Positions 25,711 through 35,407 are shown, numbered from the stretch's first letter. The stretch: 64,000 bases of DNA from Rhodopseudomonas sp. P2A-2r (GCF_026015985.1 NZ_CP110389.1:124001-188000), one strand, 5' to 3'. Numbers and translations: made by a program. Notes: generated by a model from the sequence alone, not told the origin.

Positions 25711-26718
25711 GTGCACGGCAGCAAGTTACCGGAACAGGCCCCGCGCGAGGCCGGCGTCATCGCCTCCAGCGTCTACGCCAACGGTCGGCGCGTGGCCGAC
25801 ATTCCCGTCGAAGAGGCGAAGGCCTGGTCGCAGAAGCCCGGCCACGTGGTGTGGATCGGGCTGTTCGAGCCCAGCACCACTTTGCTGGAAAAAATCCGCG
25901 TCCAGTTCGACCTGCATCCGCTGGCCATCGAGGACGCCTCGAAGGCGCACCAGCATCCCAAGGTCGAGCAATATGGCGAGGCGCTGTTCATCGTCGCGCG
26001 CACCGCGCAGATGGTCGACGGCGCAATCGGCTTCGGCGAGACGCACATCTTCGTCGGCCGCGGCTATGTGGTCTCGGTGCGCCACGGCGCCTCGGCCTCC
26101 TACGCCGCGGTGCGCCAGCGCTGCGAGGCCTGCCCGACGGTGCTGACCCGCGGCGAGGACTACATCCTCTATGCGATCATCGATTTCATCGTCGACAACT
26201 ACCTGCCGGTGATCGAGGCGATCCAGGCGGAGGTCGAGCAGCTCGAGGACCGCGTGCTGCAGCGCAAGCTGCATCATTCGGAGTTCGAGCGTCTCTACAA
26301 GCTGCGCCGCGAACTGCTGAAGCTGCGCCGTGCCGTCGGTCCGCTGGTCGACGTCTGCCACCGGCTCGAACATTCCGACGTGGTGCTGGTCGATCCCGAG
26401 ATGCGGCCGCTGTTCCGCGACGTGCTCGATCATATCAACCGGGCCCAGGAAGACATCGACGCGCTGCGTGAGGTGCTGGCCTTCGCCTTCGAGGCCAGCC
26501 TGATGTCCGGCCAGTCCGAGCAGAACGAGATCACCCGCCGCCTCGCCGCCTGGGCCGCGATCCTCGCGGTGCCCACCGCCGTGGCCGGCATCTACGGCAT
26601 GAACTTCGAGCACATGCCGGAGCTGAAATGGGCCTACGGCTACTATATGGTGCTCGGCGGCATCGCCTCGATCTGCGGCTTCCTGTATTATCGCTTCCGG
26701 CATTACGGCTGGCTGTGA
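25711..26718 (+). CDS. corA: CorA-family magnesium/cobalt transporter
   Basis: CorA forms a pentameric inner-membrane Mg2+ channel. The frame is open further upstream, but GTG 25711, preceded by GGGGGA, gives a normal length of 335 aa; GTG 25681 or 25699 are alternatives. A long cytoplasmic domain (about 1-270) with the stalk helix AYAAV ... EAIQAEVEQLEDRVLQRKL leads to two membrane helices. The signature GMN is in AGIYGMNFEHMPEL and the protein ends YYRFRHYGWL. A truncated second copy of the C-terminal part lies at 31112-31327. Confidence 0.93.
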   Translation: MHGSKLPEQAPREAGVIASSVYANGRRVADIPVEEAKAWSQKPGHVVWIGLFEPSTTLLEKIRVQFDLHPLAIEDASKAHQHPKVEQYGEALFIVARTAQMVDGAIGFGETHIFVGRGYVVSVRHGASASYAAVRQRCEACPTVLTRGEDYILYAIIDFIVDNYLPVIEAIQAEVEQLEDRVLQRKLHHSEFERLYKLRRELLKLRRAVGPLVDVCHRLEHSDVVLVDPEMRPLFRDVLDHINRAQEDIDALREVLAFAFEASLMSGQSEQNEITRRLAAWAAILAVPTAVAGIYGMNFEHMPELKWAYGYYMVLGGIASICGFLYYRFRHYGWL

Positions 26719-26750
26719 GCGCGCCGGACGAGTTCACGACGCCCGGGCCG

Positions 26751-27917
26751 TCATTCGCCGGCGACGAGCGCCCCGCGTACGGGCGCTGCGCCCTGCCGGA
26801 GTTTCCGCCGCGACAGATAGAGCAAGAACCCCGTCACCATGAACAGCGGCATCAACGCCGCCGCCAGCATGAACAGCAGCCGGCCGGGCCAGCCGAGAAT
26901 GGCGCCGCTGTGAATATCGAGCACGCTGGCCAGCACGCGCTCGCCGGGCGGCTTGTCGGCATACAGCTCGGCCGACAGCACGCGGCCGCTGGCGGCATCA
27001 ATGCGGAATTCGTCGCGGGAGCCCTCGTGCCATGAGCCGCGCGCCCAGGACCGCACGCGCACAGCCGTGCCTTGCGGCGGCAGCGTCAGTTGCGCCGTTG
27101 CGTAGCGGTCGCCCTGCTCGCGCAGGAACGTCGACCACACCCGATCGAAGGAAGGCACCGGCGCTTCGGCATTTGCCGGGCGCGGCGGCGCCTTGGGTTG
27201 CATCTTCGTCGCCGTCGCCGGCCGGCCGAGCAGCCAGGTGGCGCCGTCCTTGTACCAGTCGAACGACCACCACAACCCGGTGAGCGCGATCACCAGATAG
27301 ATCGGCAGCACCCAGGTGCCGACCACCGAATGCAGCGACCACTGGAAGCCGCGGCCGCGCATGGCGAAATTCGGCTTCAGCCAGGTCTTGATGCTGCGGA
27401 CCCGGCGCGGCCAGCGCAGCACCAGGCCGGAGACCAGCATGACGAACAGCGAGATGGCCACCACGCCGGTGATCGTCCGGCCGACGCCCTTGCCGTCGCC
27501 GGGCAGCAGCAGCCAGCGGTGCAGCTTGCGCACGGTGGCGAAGAAGTCCTCGCCGCGCGGCGCACCGAGCAGACGGCCGTCGGCGGGATCCACATAGACC
27601 GAGGACGGTCGCGCCCCGTCGCCGCCACGCGCAAAACGGATGCGCGCTGCGACCGACGGATCGCTGGACAGCGTCACGGCGGACACCTTGCCGAGATCCT
27701 GCGTCGCCTGCAGCCGCGCCACCAGCGCATCCGGCGTCAGCATCGGCGCGCCGCGCGCCTCGACCTTCATGATATCGGCATTCATGAAGGCGCCTATCTC
27801 GTCCTCGAAACTCATCGTCGCGCCGGTCAGCCCGATCACCGACAGCACCAGTGCAACGGCCAGCCCGATCACGGAATGGACCTGCAGCAGCGCAGCCTTG
27901 ACCGGACGATGGCTCAT
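26751..27917 (-). CDS. PepSY-associated membrane protein (iron-uptake associated)
   Basis: The ATG at 27917 gives 388 aa. Four membrane helices in the PepSY_TM pattern: residues about 10-35 (VHSVIGLAVALVLSVIGLTG), about 140-165 (TITGVVAISLFVMLVSGLVL), about 190-215 (SVVGTWVLPIYLVIALTGLW) and a last helix near 350-370 (LLFMLAAALMPLFMVTGFLL). Periplasmic PepSY-like parts lie between them. Histidines in the helix ends (RKLHRW, DIHSG) are typical. The gene follows the TonB receptor by 40 bp, and such proteins are commonly co-transcribed with siderophore receptors, where a ferric-siderophore reductase role has been proposed. Function here is by inference. Confidence 0.87.
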   Translation of the reverse strand: MSHRPVKAALLQVHSVIGLAVALVLSVIGLTGATMSFEDEIGAFMNADIMKVEARGAPMLTPDALVARLQATQDLGKVSAVTLSSDPSVAARIRFARGGDGARPSSVYVDPADGRLLGAPRGEDFFATVRKLHRWLLLPGDGKGVGRTITGVVAISLFVMLVSGLVLRWPRRVRSIKTWLKPNFAMRGRGFQWSLHSVVGTWVLPIYLVIALTGLWWSFDWYKDGATWLLGRPATATKMQPKAPPRPANAEAPVPSFDRVWSTFLREQGDRYATAQLTLPPQGTAVRVRSWARGSWHEGSRDEFRIDAASGRVLSAELYADKPPGERVLASVLDIHSGAILGWPGRLLFMLAAALMPLFMVTGFLLYLSRRKLRQGAAPVRGALVAGE

Positions 27918-27957
27918 GGCGCGCGCCTCGCGCCGGCGATGCCGCTGCGCGCCGGCA

Positions 27958-30300
27958 TCAGAACGCCACCGTCGCCGACAGCGAGAACCGCCGGGCATCG
28001 CCGACCGCAACGTAGATCGAACTCGCCGCGGACGGGTAATACACCTTGTCGAAGATGTTCTTGACGTTCAGCTGATAGGTCACCGGCAGATTTTGGTATT
28101 TCGTTTCATAGGTCGCGAAGGCATCGGCGACGGCGTAAGACGGCAGCACGAAACTGTTGGCGGCATCACCCGGCCTGTCGCCGACGTAGTGGCCGCCCGC
28201 GCCGAGTCGCAGCCGGCCGGGCAGCGTGGTGCCGAAGTCGTAGACCAGATACAGCGAGCCGGTATTGAGCGCCACGTTCTGCAGCGCATTGTCCTTGAAC
28301 ACCGGATCTTCGGTGACGCGCGCGTCGGTGTAGGCATAGCTGCCGATCATGCTCCAGCTGTCAGTCAGCTTGCCGGTGACATCCACCTCGACGCCGCGCG
28401 AGCGCACCTTGCCGGCGGCGCGGGCCTCGAGCAGGCCGGTGCCGGTGTTGAGCTGCGTCACCAGTACGTTCTTCTTCTCGATGTCGTACAGCGCCACGGT
28501 GCCCGACAGCCGCTTGTTGATGTCGAACCGGACGCCGGTCTCCCACTGGGTGCCTTCCTCCGGCGGGAGGTTGGAGCCGACCACGAAATTCGCGAGGCTC
28601 GACGAGAACGCGGCGATGGTCGAGGTCGGCTTCAGTGACTGCGTATAGCTGGCATAGAGCGAGACCTGGTCGGTGAGCTTGTAGATGATGCCGCCGAGCG
28701 GCAGCACCTTGTCGCCCGTGAGGTCGGTGTTGGTGACGAACGGCCGGCCCTTGCCGGCCAGTTGCTCGAACTGCATGTAGCGGACGCCGCCGACCAGCGC
28801 GAGCTGGTTGGTCAGATGCAGCGTGTCCTGGAAGAACAGCGCGCGGGTCGCGAGCTTGTCGGTCTGCTCGCTGTCGGCGGGCGAGACCGTGGTGCCCGGC
28901 GAGATCAGGCCGTAGACGGGATTGTAGACGTTGAACACGCTGGACACGTTCTGGCGGTACAGGTCCTTGCGGTAGATCACGCGGTACTGCGCGTCGCCGC
29001 CGAACAGCACTTCATTGCGCATCTCGCCGAGCCAGAAGCCGCCCTGCACATAAGCGGTGCCGTAGCTGTCCTGCGACAGCGAGCCCCCGGTGCCGTCATT
29101 GCTGCGGGTCGCGACACCGGTCACCGGATTGACCGCCGTGGTGCGCAGCTGGTTGGCGGCGGAGGTCTCGGCATTGTAGCTGTAGGCGGCGTTGAGCTTC
29201 CAGTCGGCATTGAACCGGTGTTCGACCGAGGCCTGGATCAGGTCGGAGACGCCCCAGGTGTTGTCGAAGGGCTCGTCGATGCGGCGCGTCGCCGGAATGG
29301 CGAGCGGCTGCTTGGTGCGGGTATCGAGCAGCGTGCCGCGGTCGAACGGATAGAGGAACTCGCGGTGCTCGAAATTGAGATGCACCGTGGTGGCGTCGCC
29401 ATACCAGGCCAGCGACGGCGCGATCAGGGTCTCCCGGGTACGGCCGAAATTGCGCCAGTAGTCCTCGTTGACGCCGTAGGCGATGAAACGATAGGCGAGG
29501 CCGTCCTTACCGATCGGCCCGGTCAGATCGAACGCGGCATTCCCGCCGTCCTTGCCGCCGCCATAGGTCGAACCCATCACCGAGACGGAACCGTGCTGAT
29601 AGAGGTCCGGACGCTTGCTGATGGTGTTGACCACGCCACCGGGATCGATGACGCCGTAGAGCATCGAGGCCGGGCCCTTCAGCACCTCGACGCTCTCCAC
29701 CGCCGCATTGAGCGACCGGCTTTGCACCAGCGGCATGCCGTTGCGCATGATCGAGCCGTCGCGATTGTCGCCGAAACCGCGCCGCATCACCGCGTCCATG
29801 CTGCCGCCCAGCGTATTGGCCTGGGTGACGCCTGATATGTTGACCAGAGCGTCGTCGAGGTTGCGCGGCAACTGGTCCTTGATGACCTGTTCGGGCACAA
29901 CGTTGACGGTCTGCGCGGCGTCGAGCGGCGAAGTGACGCCGCGCAGGGTGGTCGCGCTGGGCATCGCGCGATAGCCGAGAATCTGTTCGTATTTCGCCGC
30001 AGCCGCGGCGATGGCGCGTTCCGTCGGCGTCGGCTCCGCAGCCTCAATGTTTCGGGTCTGCCGGCGCGCCGCCGCGCGCGATGCGCTGCGGACGGGCGCC
30101 GCGGCCGCCTGCGCCGGCCGCTTCTTCTGCGTCGGTGCATCCACGGTCACGGCGGGCAAGGCAACGCCCGATTGCGCCTGCGCCACCGCCGCGCCCGATG
30201 ACAGGTCGCCCAGCAGGAACGCTGCCCCCGCCAGCAACGGCGCGCGGCGGCTGAAGGAATGTCGAAGCCTGCCGTCGCGGCGCGCTGCTTGGGTGGTCAC
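27958..30300 (-). CDS. TonB-dependent siderophore receptor
   Basis: An outer-membrane ferric-siderophore importer energised by TonB. GTG at 30300, with GGAAG 8 nt upstream, is preferred over an upstream TTG at 30327; this gives 780 aa. The signal peptide is SFSRRAPLLAGAAFLLG with a long linker to about residue 85. The plug domain follows (QTVNVVPEQVIKDQLPRNLD, VEVLKGPASMLYGVIDPGG). The beta-barrel ends ARRFSLSATVAF with the terminal Phe of outer-membrane proteins. It is upstream of the PepSY gene in the same unit. A candidate Irr box lies about 78-94 bp before the start. Confidence 0.94.
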   Translation of the reverse strand: MTTQAARRDGRLRHSFSRRAPLLAGAAFLLGDLSSGAAVAQAQSGVALPAVTVDAPTQKKRPAQAAAAPVRSASRAAARRQTRNIEAAEPTPTERAIAAAAAKYEQILGYRAMPSATTLRGVTSPLDAAQTVNVVPEQVIKDQLPRNLDDALVNISGVTQANTLGGSMDAVMRRGFGDNRDGSIMRNGMPLVQSRSLNAAVESVEVLKGPASMLYGVIDPGGVVNTISKRPDLYQHGSVSVMGSTYGGGKDGGNAAFDLTGPIGKDGLAYRFIAYGVNEDYWRNFGRTRETLIAPSLAWYGDATTVHLNFEHREFLYPFDRGTLLDTRTKQPLAIPATRRIDEPFDNTWGVSDLIQASVEHRFNADWKLNAAYSYNAETSAANQLRTTAVNPVTGVATRSNDGTGGSLSQDSYGTAYVQGGFWLGEMRNEVLFGGDAQYRVIYRKDLYRQNVSSVFNVYNPVYGLISPGTTVSPADSEQTDKLATRALFFQDTLHLTNQLALVGGVRYMQFEQLAGKGRPFVTNTDLTGDKVLPLGGIIYKLTDQVSLYASYTQSLKPTSTIAAFSSSLANFVVGSNLPPEEGTQWETGVRFDINKRLSGTVALYDIEKKNVLVTQLNTGTGLLEARAAGKVRSRGVEVDVTGKLTDSWSMIGSYAYTDARVTEDPVFKDNALQNVALNTGSLYLVYDFGTTLPGRLRLGAGGHYVGDRPGDAANSFVLPSYAVADAFATYETKYQNLPVTYQLNVKNIFDKVYYPSAASSIYVAVGDARRFSLSATVAF

Positions 30301-30377
30301 GTCGTTCACTTCCAAATCCGGGATCAATCGTCGTCGCTGCGTCTACCAGCCGCGCGGCCGTAAATGAACAAGGCAGG

Positions 30378-30394
30378 ATTTGAATCGCTCTAAG
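30378..30394 (-). promoter_or_regulatory. Candidate Irr-box (iron control element) upstream of the TonB receptor
   Basis: On the minus strand the sequence CTTAGAGCGATTCAAAT fits the dyad TTTAGAA-N3-TTCTAAA at 10 of 14 positions. It is about 80 bp upstream of the receptor start. irr itself is encoded in this window. The match is partial, so this is a candidate only. Confidence 0.4.
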
Positions 30395-30517
30395 GCGAGG
30401 GGCAGATGAAGGAACTGCGAGGTCACGCCACCGCATCGTGAGCCGCATGCGGCGATTGTGAAAACGACCGGAGTTTGTTGAGAGGCGGCGGCGCCAACAG
30501 CTGCGACGGTTCTGCCG

Positions 30518-30644
30518 AGCCGTTTCCACAAACTACGCCGTCATCCTGAGGCGTCGTCGCGCAGCGACGGCCTCGAAGGATGGGCCGCAGGCACCCGGCG
30601 CCGCATCCTTCGAGGCTCGCCAAGAGGCGAGCGCCTCAGGATGA
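30518..30644. repeat. Palindromic intergenic repeat; its left part is one arm of a direct repeat
   Basis: The palindrome runs from GTCATCCTGAGG (30540) to CTCAGGATGAC (30644), the same family as 15188-15296. The stretch 30518-30588, starting GAGCCGTTTCCACA, is repeated almost exactly at 31033-31103. The remaining part of the 494-bp gap (30301-30794) holds no supported gene; 30301-30400 is the receptor promoter region. Confidence 0.8.
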
Positions 30645-30794
30645 CGACGGAGAGTTCCACACAATCCGCTCACCTGACACCGCGACCGTTGACGCCCGTT
30701 CAGCGCGCCCTTCCCTTGGGTGATCGACCAGAAGGCAGGACTGGAAATCGTGCCAGTCCTGGCACATGCTGCGGCCTATGCCACGGAGGCGCCG

Positions 30795-31034
30795 ATGGCC
30801 GATCCACGCCGCGTCAAGCTATTCCGGATTGGCCGCCACCAGGCCGTCCGTATCCCCGTTGAATTCGAATTGCCCGGCGATAAGGCGATCATGCATCGCG
30901 ATGGCGACCGACTGGTAATCGAGCTGGTACGCAAACGCGGCTTGCTGGCGCTGCTCGACAGCATGGAGCCGTTTACTGAACCGTTCCCAGACGTCGACGA
31001 GGGACTGGCGCCAGTACGGGGCAACATGCTTTGA
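30795..31034 (+). CDS. vapB: VapB-type antitoxin of the AbrB/MazE family, without toxin
   Basis: ATG at 30795 is preceded by GGAGG and gives 79 aa. Residues about 3-45 form the swapped-hairpin AbrB DNA-binding domain (RRVKLFRIGRHQAVRIPVEF then MHRDGDRLVIELVRK). The C-terminal LDSMEPFTEPFPDVDEGLAP is the kind of extended segment that binds a PIN-domain toxin. In VapBC loci the toxin normally follows at once; here the next bases are a repeat and a corA fragment, so it is an orphan antitoxin. Confidence 0.8.
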   Translation: MADPRRVKLFRIGRHQAVRIPVEFELPGDKAIMHRDGDRLVIELVRKRGLLALLDSMEPFTEPFPDVDEGLAPVRGNML

Positions 31035-31103
31035 GCCGTTTCCACAGACACGCCGTCATCCTGAGGCGCCGTCGCGCAGCGACGGCCTCGAAGGATGGGC
31101 CGC
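31033..31103. repeat. Second arm of the direct repeat, half palindrome
   Basis: About 70 bp starting GAGCCGTTTCCACA and ending GGATGGGCCGC, nearly identical to 30518-30588. Only the left half of the GTCATCCTGAGG palindrome is present. It begins within the vapB stop codon and ends directly before the corA fragment. Confidence 0.8.
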
Positions 31104-31111
31104 GAGCGCCC

Positions 31112-31327
31112 GTGGCCGGCCAGTCGCAGCAGAACGAGATCACCCGCCGCCTCGCCGCCTGGGCCGCGATCCTCGCAGTGCCCACGGCCGTCGCCGGCAT
31201 CTACGGCATGAACTTCGAGCACATGCCAGAGCTGAAATGGGAATACGGCTACCACACGGTGATCGGCGGCATCGCGGCGATCTGCGGATTCTTGTATCTG
31301 CGGTTCCGGCATTACGGGTGGCTGTAA
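31112..31327 (+). pseudogene. Truncated CorA copy (last 71 residues only)
   Basis: The translation from 31112 (VAGQSQQNEITRRLAAWAAI ... RFRHYGWL) matches the last 71 residues of the CorA at 25711-26718, including both membrane helices and the GMN motif (AGIYGMNFEHMPELKW). There are several substitutions near the end (AYGYYMVLGG versus EYGYHTVIGG) and many synonymous differences, so this is a remnant of a diverged paralog rather than a fresh duplication. The long cytoplasmic domain is missing; upstream sequence is the repeat arm. A GTG could start it but no ribosome site is evident. Confidence 0.85.
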
Positions 31328-31358
31328 GCCGCAAGCTGCGAAACAAAAAGCGCTTGCT

Positions 31359-31946
31359 TTACAGCGGCATCCGCAAGTCGAGCGGCCCGCTCGGCAGGAA
31401 TTCGCCGGCATAGGTGCGGCGGTGGATTTCCTCGGCGGTGGCGCCCGCCGCTCGCGCTTCCAGCAGACGGTCGCCGTCGAAGGCGACTCCGATCGGGTTG
31501 GCGGCAAATTCGGGCGAGGTCCTCATCCATTGCGTGGAGAGCTCCCAGTCGCCGAACGTATCGCATTGAAGTTCGACGCTGTTGCCGTCGGGATCGACGT
31601 AATAGATCGACAGCGTCATGCCATGGTCGAGCGCCATGTGCGGCTCGATGCCGTCCTCCTTGAGACGCGCATAGGTGTCGAGCAGGCCATCCATGTCGGC
31701 GAATTCGAAGGCGATGTGATGCAACCCGGTGTGCGCCAGTTTAGCGGGATCATCGGAGATCGCAGGGCTGGCAAGCAGAGCCAGCCGATGGTTGGCACTA
31801 TCATTGCTCAGCCAGGTGCCGCCGGGAAACGCAAAATGCACGTTCATGCCGGCAACAACGCCGTACCACGCAACCATGTCCTCCATGCGCGTGGTCTTTA
31901 GCGTCACGTGATGAAGCTGCGGAATGTGAATGGGATGACGGATCAT
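31359..31946 (-). CDS. VOC-family (extradiol dioxygenase-like) protein
   Basis: A 195-aa vicinal-oxygen-chelate protein with a GGAG ribosome site. The likely metal ligands are His in IPQLHHVTLKTT (near residue 13), His in TGLHHIAFEFAD (near 75) and Glu in GNSVELQCDTFGDW (near 125), the 2-His-1-carboxylate set of type I extradiol ring-cleaving dioxygenases and related enzymes. DPDGNSVEL is a hallmark. It probably binds Fe(II) or Mn(II) and acts on a catechol-like substrate, but no aromatic pathway genes are adjacent. Confidence 0.87.
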   Translation of the reverse strand: MIRHPIHIPQLHHVTLKTTRMEDMVAWYGVVAGMNVHFAFPGGTWLSNDSANHRLALLASPAISDDPAKLAHTGLHHIAFEFADMDGLLDTYARLKEDGIEPHMALDHGMTLSIYYVDPDGNSVELQCDTFGDWELSTQWMRTSPEFAANPIGVAFDGDRLLEARAAGATAEEIHRRTYAGEFLPSGPLDLRMPL

Positions 31947-32095
31947 CGTTTTCTCCGGATAGCGACGCTCATTGGACGGCGTCGCGGATCACAGGGATAG
32001 TATTACGGATCGATGCGCCGAATTCCAGAGGCCTGTAGCGTCCTGCTGCCGCCAATTGCCCGGATGCCTTGCATCGAATCGTTACCGAACGTCAC

Positions 32096-32977
32096 TTATT
32101 TCTGACACTTCGGGCACCAGAACGTCGAGCGCCCGTTCTGCACGAAGCGTTTGACGATGCCGCCGCAGCCGTCGGTCTGGCACGGCTCGCCTTCGCGGTC
32201 GTAGACCTGGAACGAGTGCTGGAAGTAGCCGAGCTCGCCGGAGGTCTGGCGGTGATCGCGCAGCGACGAGCCGCCGGCCTTGATCGCCTGGTTCAGCACG
32301 GCGTGGATCGCCTCGACCAGTTTGGCGGCGCGCTCGGTGGGCTCGCCCTTCTTGGTCGACAGCGTCGCGGCCAGCCGGCGCGGCGACAGATGCGACCGGA
32401 ACAGCGCCTCGCAGACATAGATATTGCCGAGGCCGGCGACCACACGCTGGTCGAGCAGCGCGGCCTTCAGGCTGACCTTCTTGCCGGCCAGGGCTGACGC
32501 CAGCATCGCTGCGTCGAAGGCGTTGCCGAGCGGCTCGGGGCCAAGGTCCTTCAGCAGCGGTTCGTTCTCGATCTCGCTGCGGGCGAAAATCTTCATGAAG
32601 CCGAAGCGGCGCGGGTCGTTGTAGATGATCGAGACCCCCGACGACATGTGCAGCACCACGTGGTCGTGGGCGCGCTCGTCGCTGCGCGGATGGTGGAACG
32701 CGCCGGGCATCGCTTGCGTGCCGTCGGACACCACGCGAAACGAGCCGGACATGCCCAGATGCATCAGCAGCACGTCGCCGGAATCGAGGTCCGCCAGCAG
32801 GTACTTTGCCCGGCGGCCGAGGCTGGTGACCGTGCGCCCGGTCAGCCGGGCGGCGAGATCCGGCTGGAAGGCAAACCGCAGGTCGGGCCGGCGCAGTTCG
32901 ACGCGGTCGATGCGAAAACCCTCCATGGCCGGCTGCAGGCCGCGGCGGACGGTCTCGACTTCGGGGAGTTCGGGCAT
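32096..32977 (-). CDS. mutM: Formamidopyrimidine-DNA glycosylase
   Basis: MutM (Fpg) removes 8-oxoguanine and formamidopyrimidines from DNA and cuts the abasic site. The 293-aa protein starts [14 protein letters not shown], with the catalytic Pro2 and Glu3. The helix-two-turn-helix contains [21 protein letters not shown]. The C-terminal zinc finger uses four Cys: CQTDGCGG and FWCPKCQK. It is divergent from ubiE with an 85-bp spacer that must hold both promoters. The gene pair mutM/ubiE back to back is common in alphaproteobacteria. Confidence 0.97.
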   Translation of the reverse strand: MPELPEVETVRRGLQPAMEGFRIDRVELRRPDLRFAFQPDLAARLTGRTVTSLGRRAKYLLADLDSGDVLLMHLGMSGSFRVVSDGTQAMPGAFHHPRSDERAHDHVVLHMSSGVSIIYNDPRRFGFMKIFARSEIENEPLLKDLGPEPLGNAFDAAMLASALAGKKVSLKAALLDQRVVAGLGNIYVCEALFRSHLSPRRLAATLSTKKGEPTERAAKLVEAIHAVLNQAIKAGGSSLRDHRQTSGELGYFQHSFQVYDREGEPCQTDGCGGIVKRFVQNGRSTFWCPKCQK

Positions 32978-33062
32978 GCTTCTATGTCATTCACCTTGAG
33001 ACGGGGACGTGATAGCGCCATTGCGGCGGCCACGCTATGGTCCGCCGCGATGAGGCTTTTGG

Positions 33063-33833
33063 ATGAAAACCATGGATAAGGGCGGCGAAACCACCCATTT
33101 CGGCTTCCGGGACGTCCCCGTGGACGACAAGCAGACGCTGGTGAACGACGTGTTCCACAGCGTGGCGAAGCGCTACGACCTGATGAACGACCTGATGTCG
33201 ATGGGGCTGCATCGCGTCTGGAAGGATGTGATGATCCAGGCGCTCAACCCGCCGCGGAATGACGCGCCGTTCGCGCTGCTCGACGTGGCCGGCGGCACCG
33301 GCGACATCTCGTTTCGCGCGGCCAAGGCCTCCGGCTATGGCTTCCACGCCACCGTCTGCGACATCAATTCGGGGATGCTGGACGTCGGCCGCGAACGCGC
33401 CATCGCCCAGCACTTCGACGACCGCGTCGATTTCATCGAGGGCAATGCCGAAGAACTGCCGTTTCCCGACAAGAGCTTCGACGCCTACACCATCGCCTTC
33501 GGCATCCGCAACGTGCCGCGCATCGACCGCGCGCTCGCTGAAGCCTATCGCGTGCTGAAGCCCGGCGGCCGCTTCCTGTGCCTGGAATTCTCCGCCGTCG
33601 ACATCCCCGGCCTCGACAGGATCTACGACCTGTTCTCGTTCAAGCTGATCCCGCCGATGGGCAAGGCGGTGACCGGCGACGCCGAATCCTACCAGTATCT
33701 GGTGGAATCGATCCGCAAGTTTCCCAGGCCCAACATTTTCTCGGAGATGATCCGCAGCGCCGGCTTTTCCCGCGTCAATCATCAGAGCCTGTCCGGCGGC
33801 ATCGTCGCCCTGCATTCGGGCTGGCGTTTGTGA
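33063..33833 (+). CDS. ubiE: Ubiquinone/menaquinone biosynthesis C-methyltransferase UbiE
   Basis: UbiE methylates the quinone ring at C2 in ubiquinone synthesis, using SAM. The 256-aa protein carries [20 protein letters not shown] near residue 30, the SAM loop [18 protein letters not shown] near 75, [20 protein letters not shown], and the UbiE signature [15 protein letters not shown] with the C-terminal [17 protein letters not shown] 33072 is a close alternative start. Its stop overlaps the GTG start of ubiB, so the two are translationally coupled. Confidence 0.97.
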   Translation: MKTMDKGGETTHFGFRDVPVDDKQTLVNDVFHSVAKRYDLMNDLMSMGLHRVWKDVMIQALNPPRNDAPFALLDVAGGTGDISFRAAKASGYGFHATVCDINSGMLDVGRERAIAQHFDDRVDFIEGNAEELPFPDKSFDAYTIAFGIRNVPRIDRALAEAYRVLKPGGRFLCLEFSAVDIPGLDRIYDLFSFKLIPPMGKAVTGDAESYQYLVESIRKFPRPNIFSEMIRSAGFSRVNHQSLSGGIVALHSGWRL

Positions 33834-35398
33834 TCTCTGCCATCACCCACATGGCGCGGCTCGCCCGCGCCGGTTTCGTGTTCGCGCGCGAAGGCGTGTT
33901 CGGCGTCGTCGATCCCTCCTTGGTGCCGCCGCCCGGCCAGCTCGCGCTGCGCATCGCCCGGCTGATCGAGCGGCCGGGCGTCAAGTCCGGCCCGCGGCTG
34001 TCGCGCGCGCTGACGCGGCTCGGCCCGGCCTATCTCAAGCTCGGACAGTTTCTGGCAACGCGGCCCGACGTGGTCGGCGTCGCCATGGCCCGCGATCTCG
34101 AAAGCCTGCAGGACCGGCTGCCGCCGTTCTCCATGACCGAAGCCGAAGGCGTGGTCGCGGCGTCGCTGGAACGCCCGGTGGCGCAGCTGTTTACCAGCTT
34201 CGGCCCGCCGGTGGCGGCGGCCTCCATCGCCCAGGTGCATCGCGCCGAGGTCGAGCACAGAGGCGCGCGCCGCTCCGTCGCGGTCAAGGTGCTGCGGCCG
34301 AATGTTGCCGCGCGCTTCCGCCGCGACCTCGGCGATTTCTTCTTCGTCGCCAACAAGGCCGAGCAGTTCTCAGCCGAGGCGCGCCGGCTGCGGCTGATCG
34401 AGATCATCAATATCATGTCGCGCTCGGTCGCCATGGAGATGGACCTGCGGCTGGAAGCCGCCGCTCTGTCGGAGATGGCGGAGAACACTCGCGACGATCC
34501 CGACTTCCGCGTGCCGCAGGTCGACTGGGACCGCACCTCGCATAACGTGCTCACCATGGAATGGATCGACGGCATCGCGCTGAACGATCACGAGCGGCTC
34601 GCGGCGTCGCAGGTCGACCTGCCCGATCTCGGCCGCAAGGTGATCCAGAGTTTTCTGCGCCACGCCCTGCGCGACGGCTTCTTCCACGCCGACATGCATC
34701 CCGGAAACCTCTTTCTGGATGACTCCGGCCGCCTCGTCGCCGTCGACTTCGGCATCATGGGCCGGCTCGGCATGAAGGAACGTCGCTTCCTCGCCGAGAT
34801 CCTGCTCGGCTTCATCACCCGCGACTATCGCCGCGTCGCCGAAGTGCATTTCGAGGCCGGCTACGTGCCCGCACATCACTCGGTGGAGAATTTCGCCCAG
34901 GCCATCCGCGCCATCGGCGAGCCGATCCACAACCGCACGGCCGAAGAAATTTCCATGGCCAAGCTGCTGACCCTGCTGCTCGAGGTCACCGGCCTGTTCG
35001 ACATGCGCACGCGGCCGGAGCTGATCCTGCTGCAGAAGACCATGGTGGTGGTCGAGGGCGTCGCGCGCAGCTTCGATCCGAAGCTCGACATCTGGAAGGT
35101 CGCTGACCCCGTGGTCCGCGAATGGATCGAACGCAACCTCGGACCGCTCGGCAAGATCCAGGGCGCCATGTCCGGCGCCGGCGAACTCGGTCGCATCGTC
35201 TCCGGCCTGCCGGCGATCGCGACGCGCGCGGTGGCGGCGCTCGAGCAGCTGGAAGAGATGAGCCGCAACGGGATGCGGCTCGACGCCGAAACCATCGCAG
35301 CGATTGCCCGGGCACGGGCACGGCAGTCGCGCTGGCGCACCGTCGGCATCTGGGTCATCGCGCTGACCTTCATCGGCATCCTCCTGTCGGTGCGCTGA
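33830..35398 (+). CDS. ubiB: UbiB, ABC1-type atypical kinase for ubiquinone biosynthesis
   Basis: The GTG at 33830 overlaps the ubiE stop (GTGA) and gives 522 aa. The ABC1/ADCK kinase-like domain shows the KxGQ helix in [15 protein letters not shown] near residue 65, the A-rich loop [23 protein letters not shown], the catalytic-loop equivalent [15 protein letters not shown] near residue 285 and [11 protein letters not shown]. Two hydrophobic segments at the C-terminus ([20 protein letters not shown]) anchor it in the inner membrane. UbiB supports ubiquinone synthesis as an ATPase. Confidence 0.97.
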   Translation: MISAITHMARLARAGFVFAREGVFGVVDPSLVPPPGQLALRIARLIERPGVKSGPRLSRALTRLGPAYLKLGQFLATRPDVVGVAMARDLESLQDRLPPFSMTEAEGVVAASLERPVAQLFTSFGPPVAAASIAQVHRAEVEHRGARRSVAVKVLRPNVAARFRRDLGDFFFVANKAEQFSAEARRLRLIEIINIMSRSVAMEMDLRLEAAALSEMAENTRDDPDFRVPQVDWDRTSHNVLTMEWIDGIALNDHERLAASQVDLPDLGRKVIQSFLRHALRDGFFHADMHPGNLFLDDSGRLVAVDFGIMGRLGMKERRFLAEILLGFITRDYRRVAEVHFEAGYVPAHHSVENFAQAIRAIGEPIHNRTAEEISMAKLLTLLLEVTGLFDMRTRPELILLQKTMVVVEGVARSFDPKLDIWKVADPVVREWIERNLGPLGKIQGAMSGAGELGRIVSGLPAIATRAVAALEQLEEMSRNGMRLDAETIAAIARARARQSRWRTVGIWVIALTFIGILLSVR

Positions 35399-35407
35399 CG
35401 CCGAATT

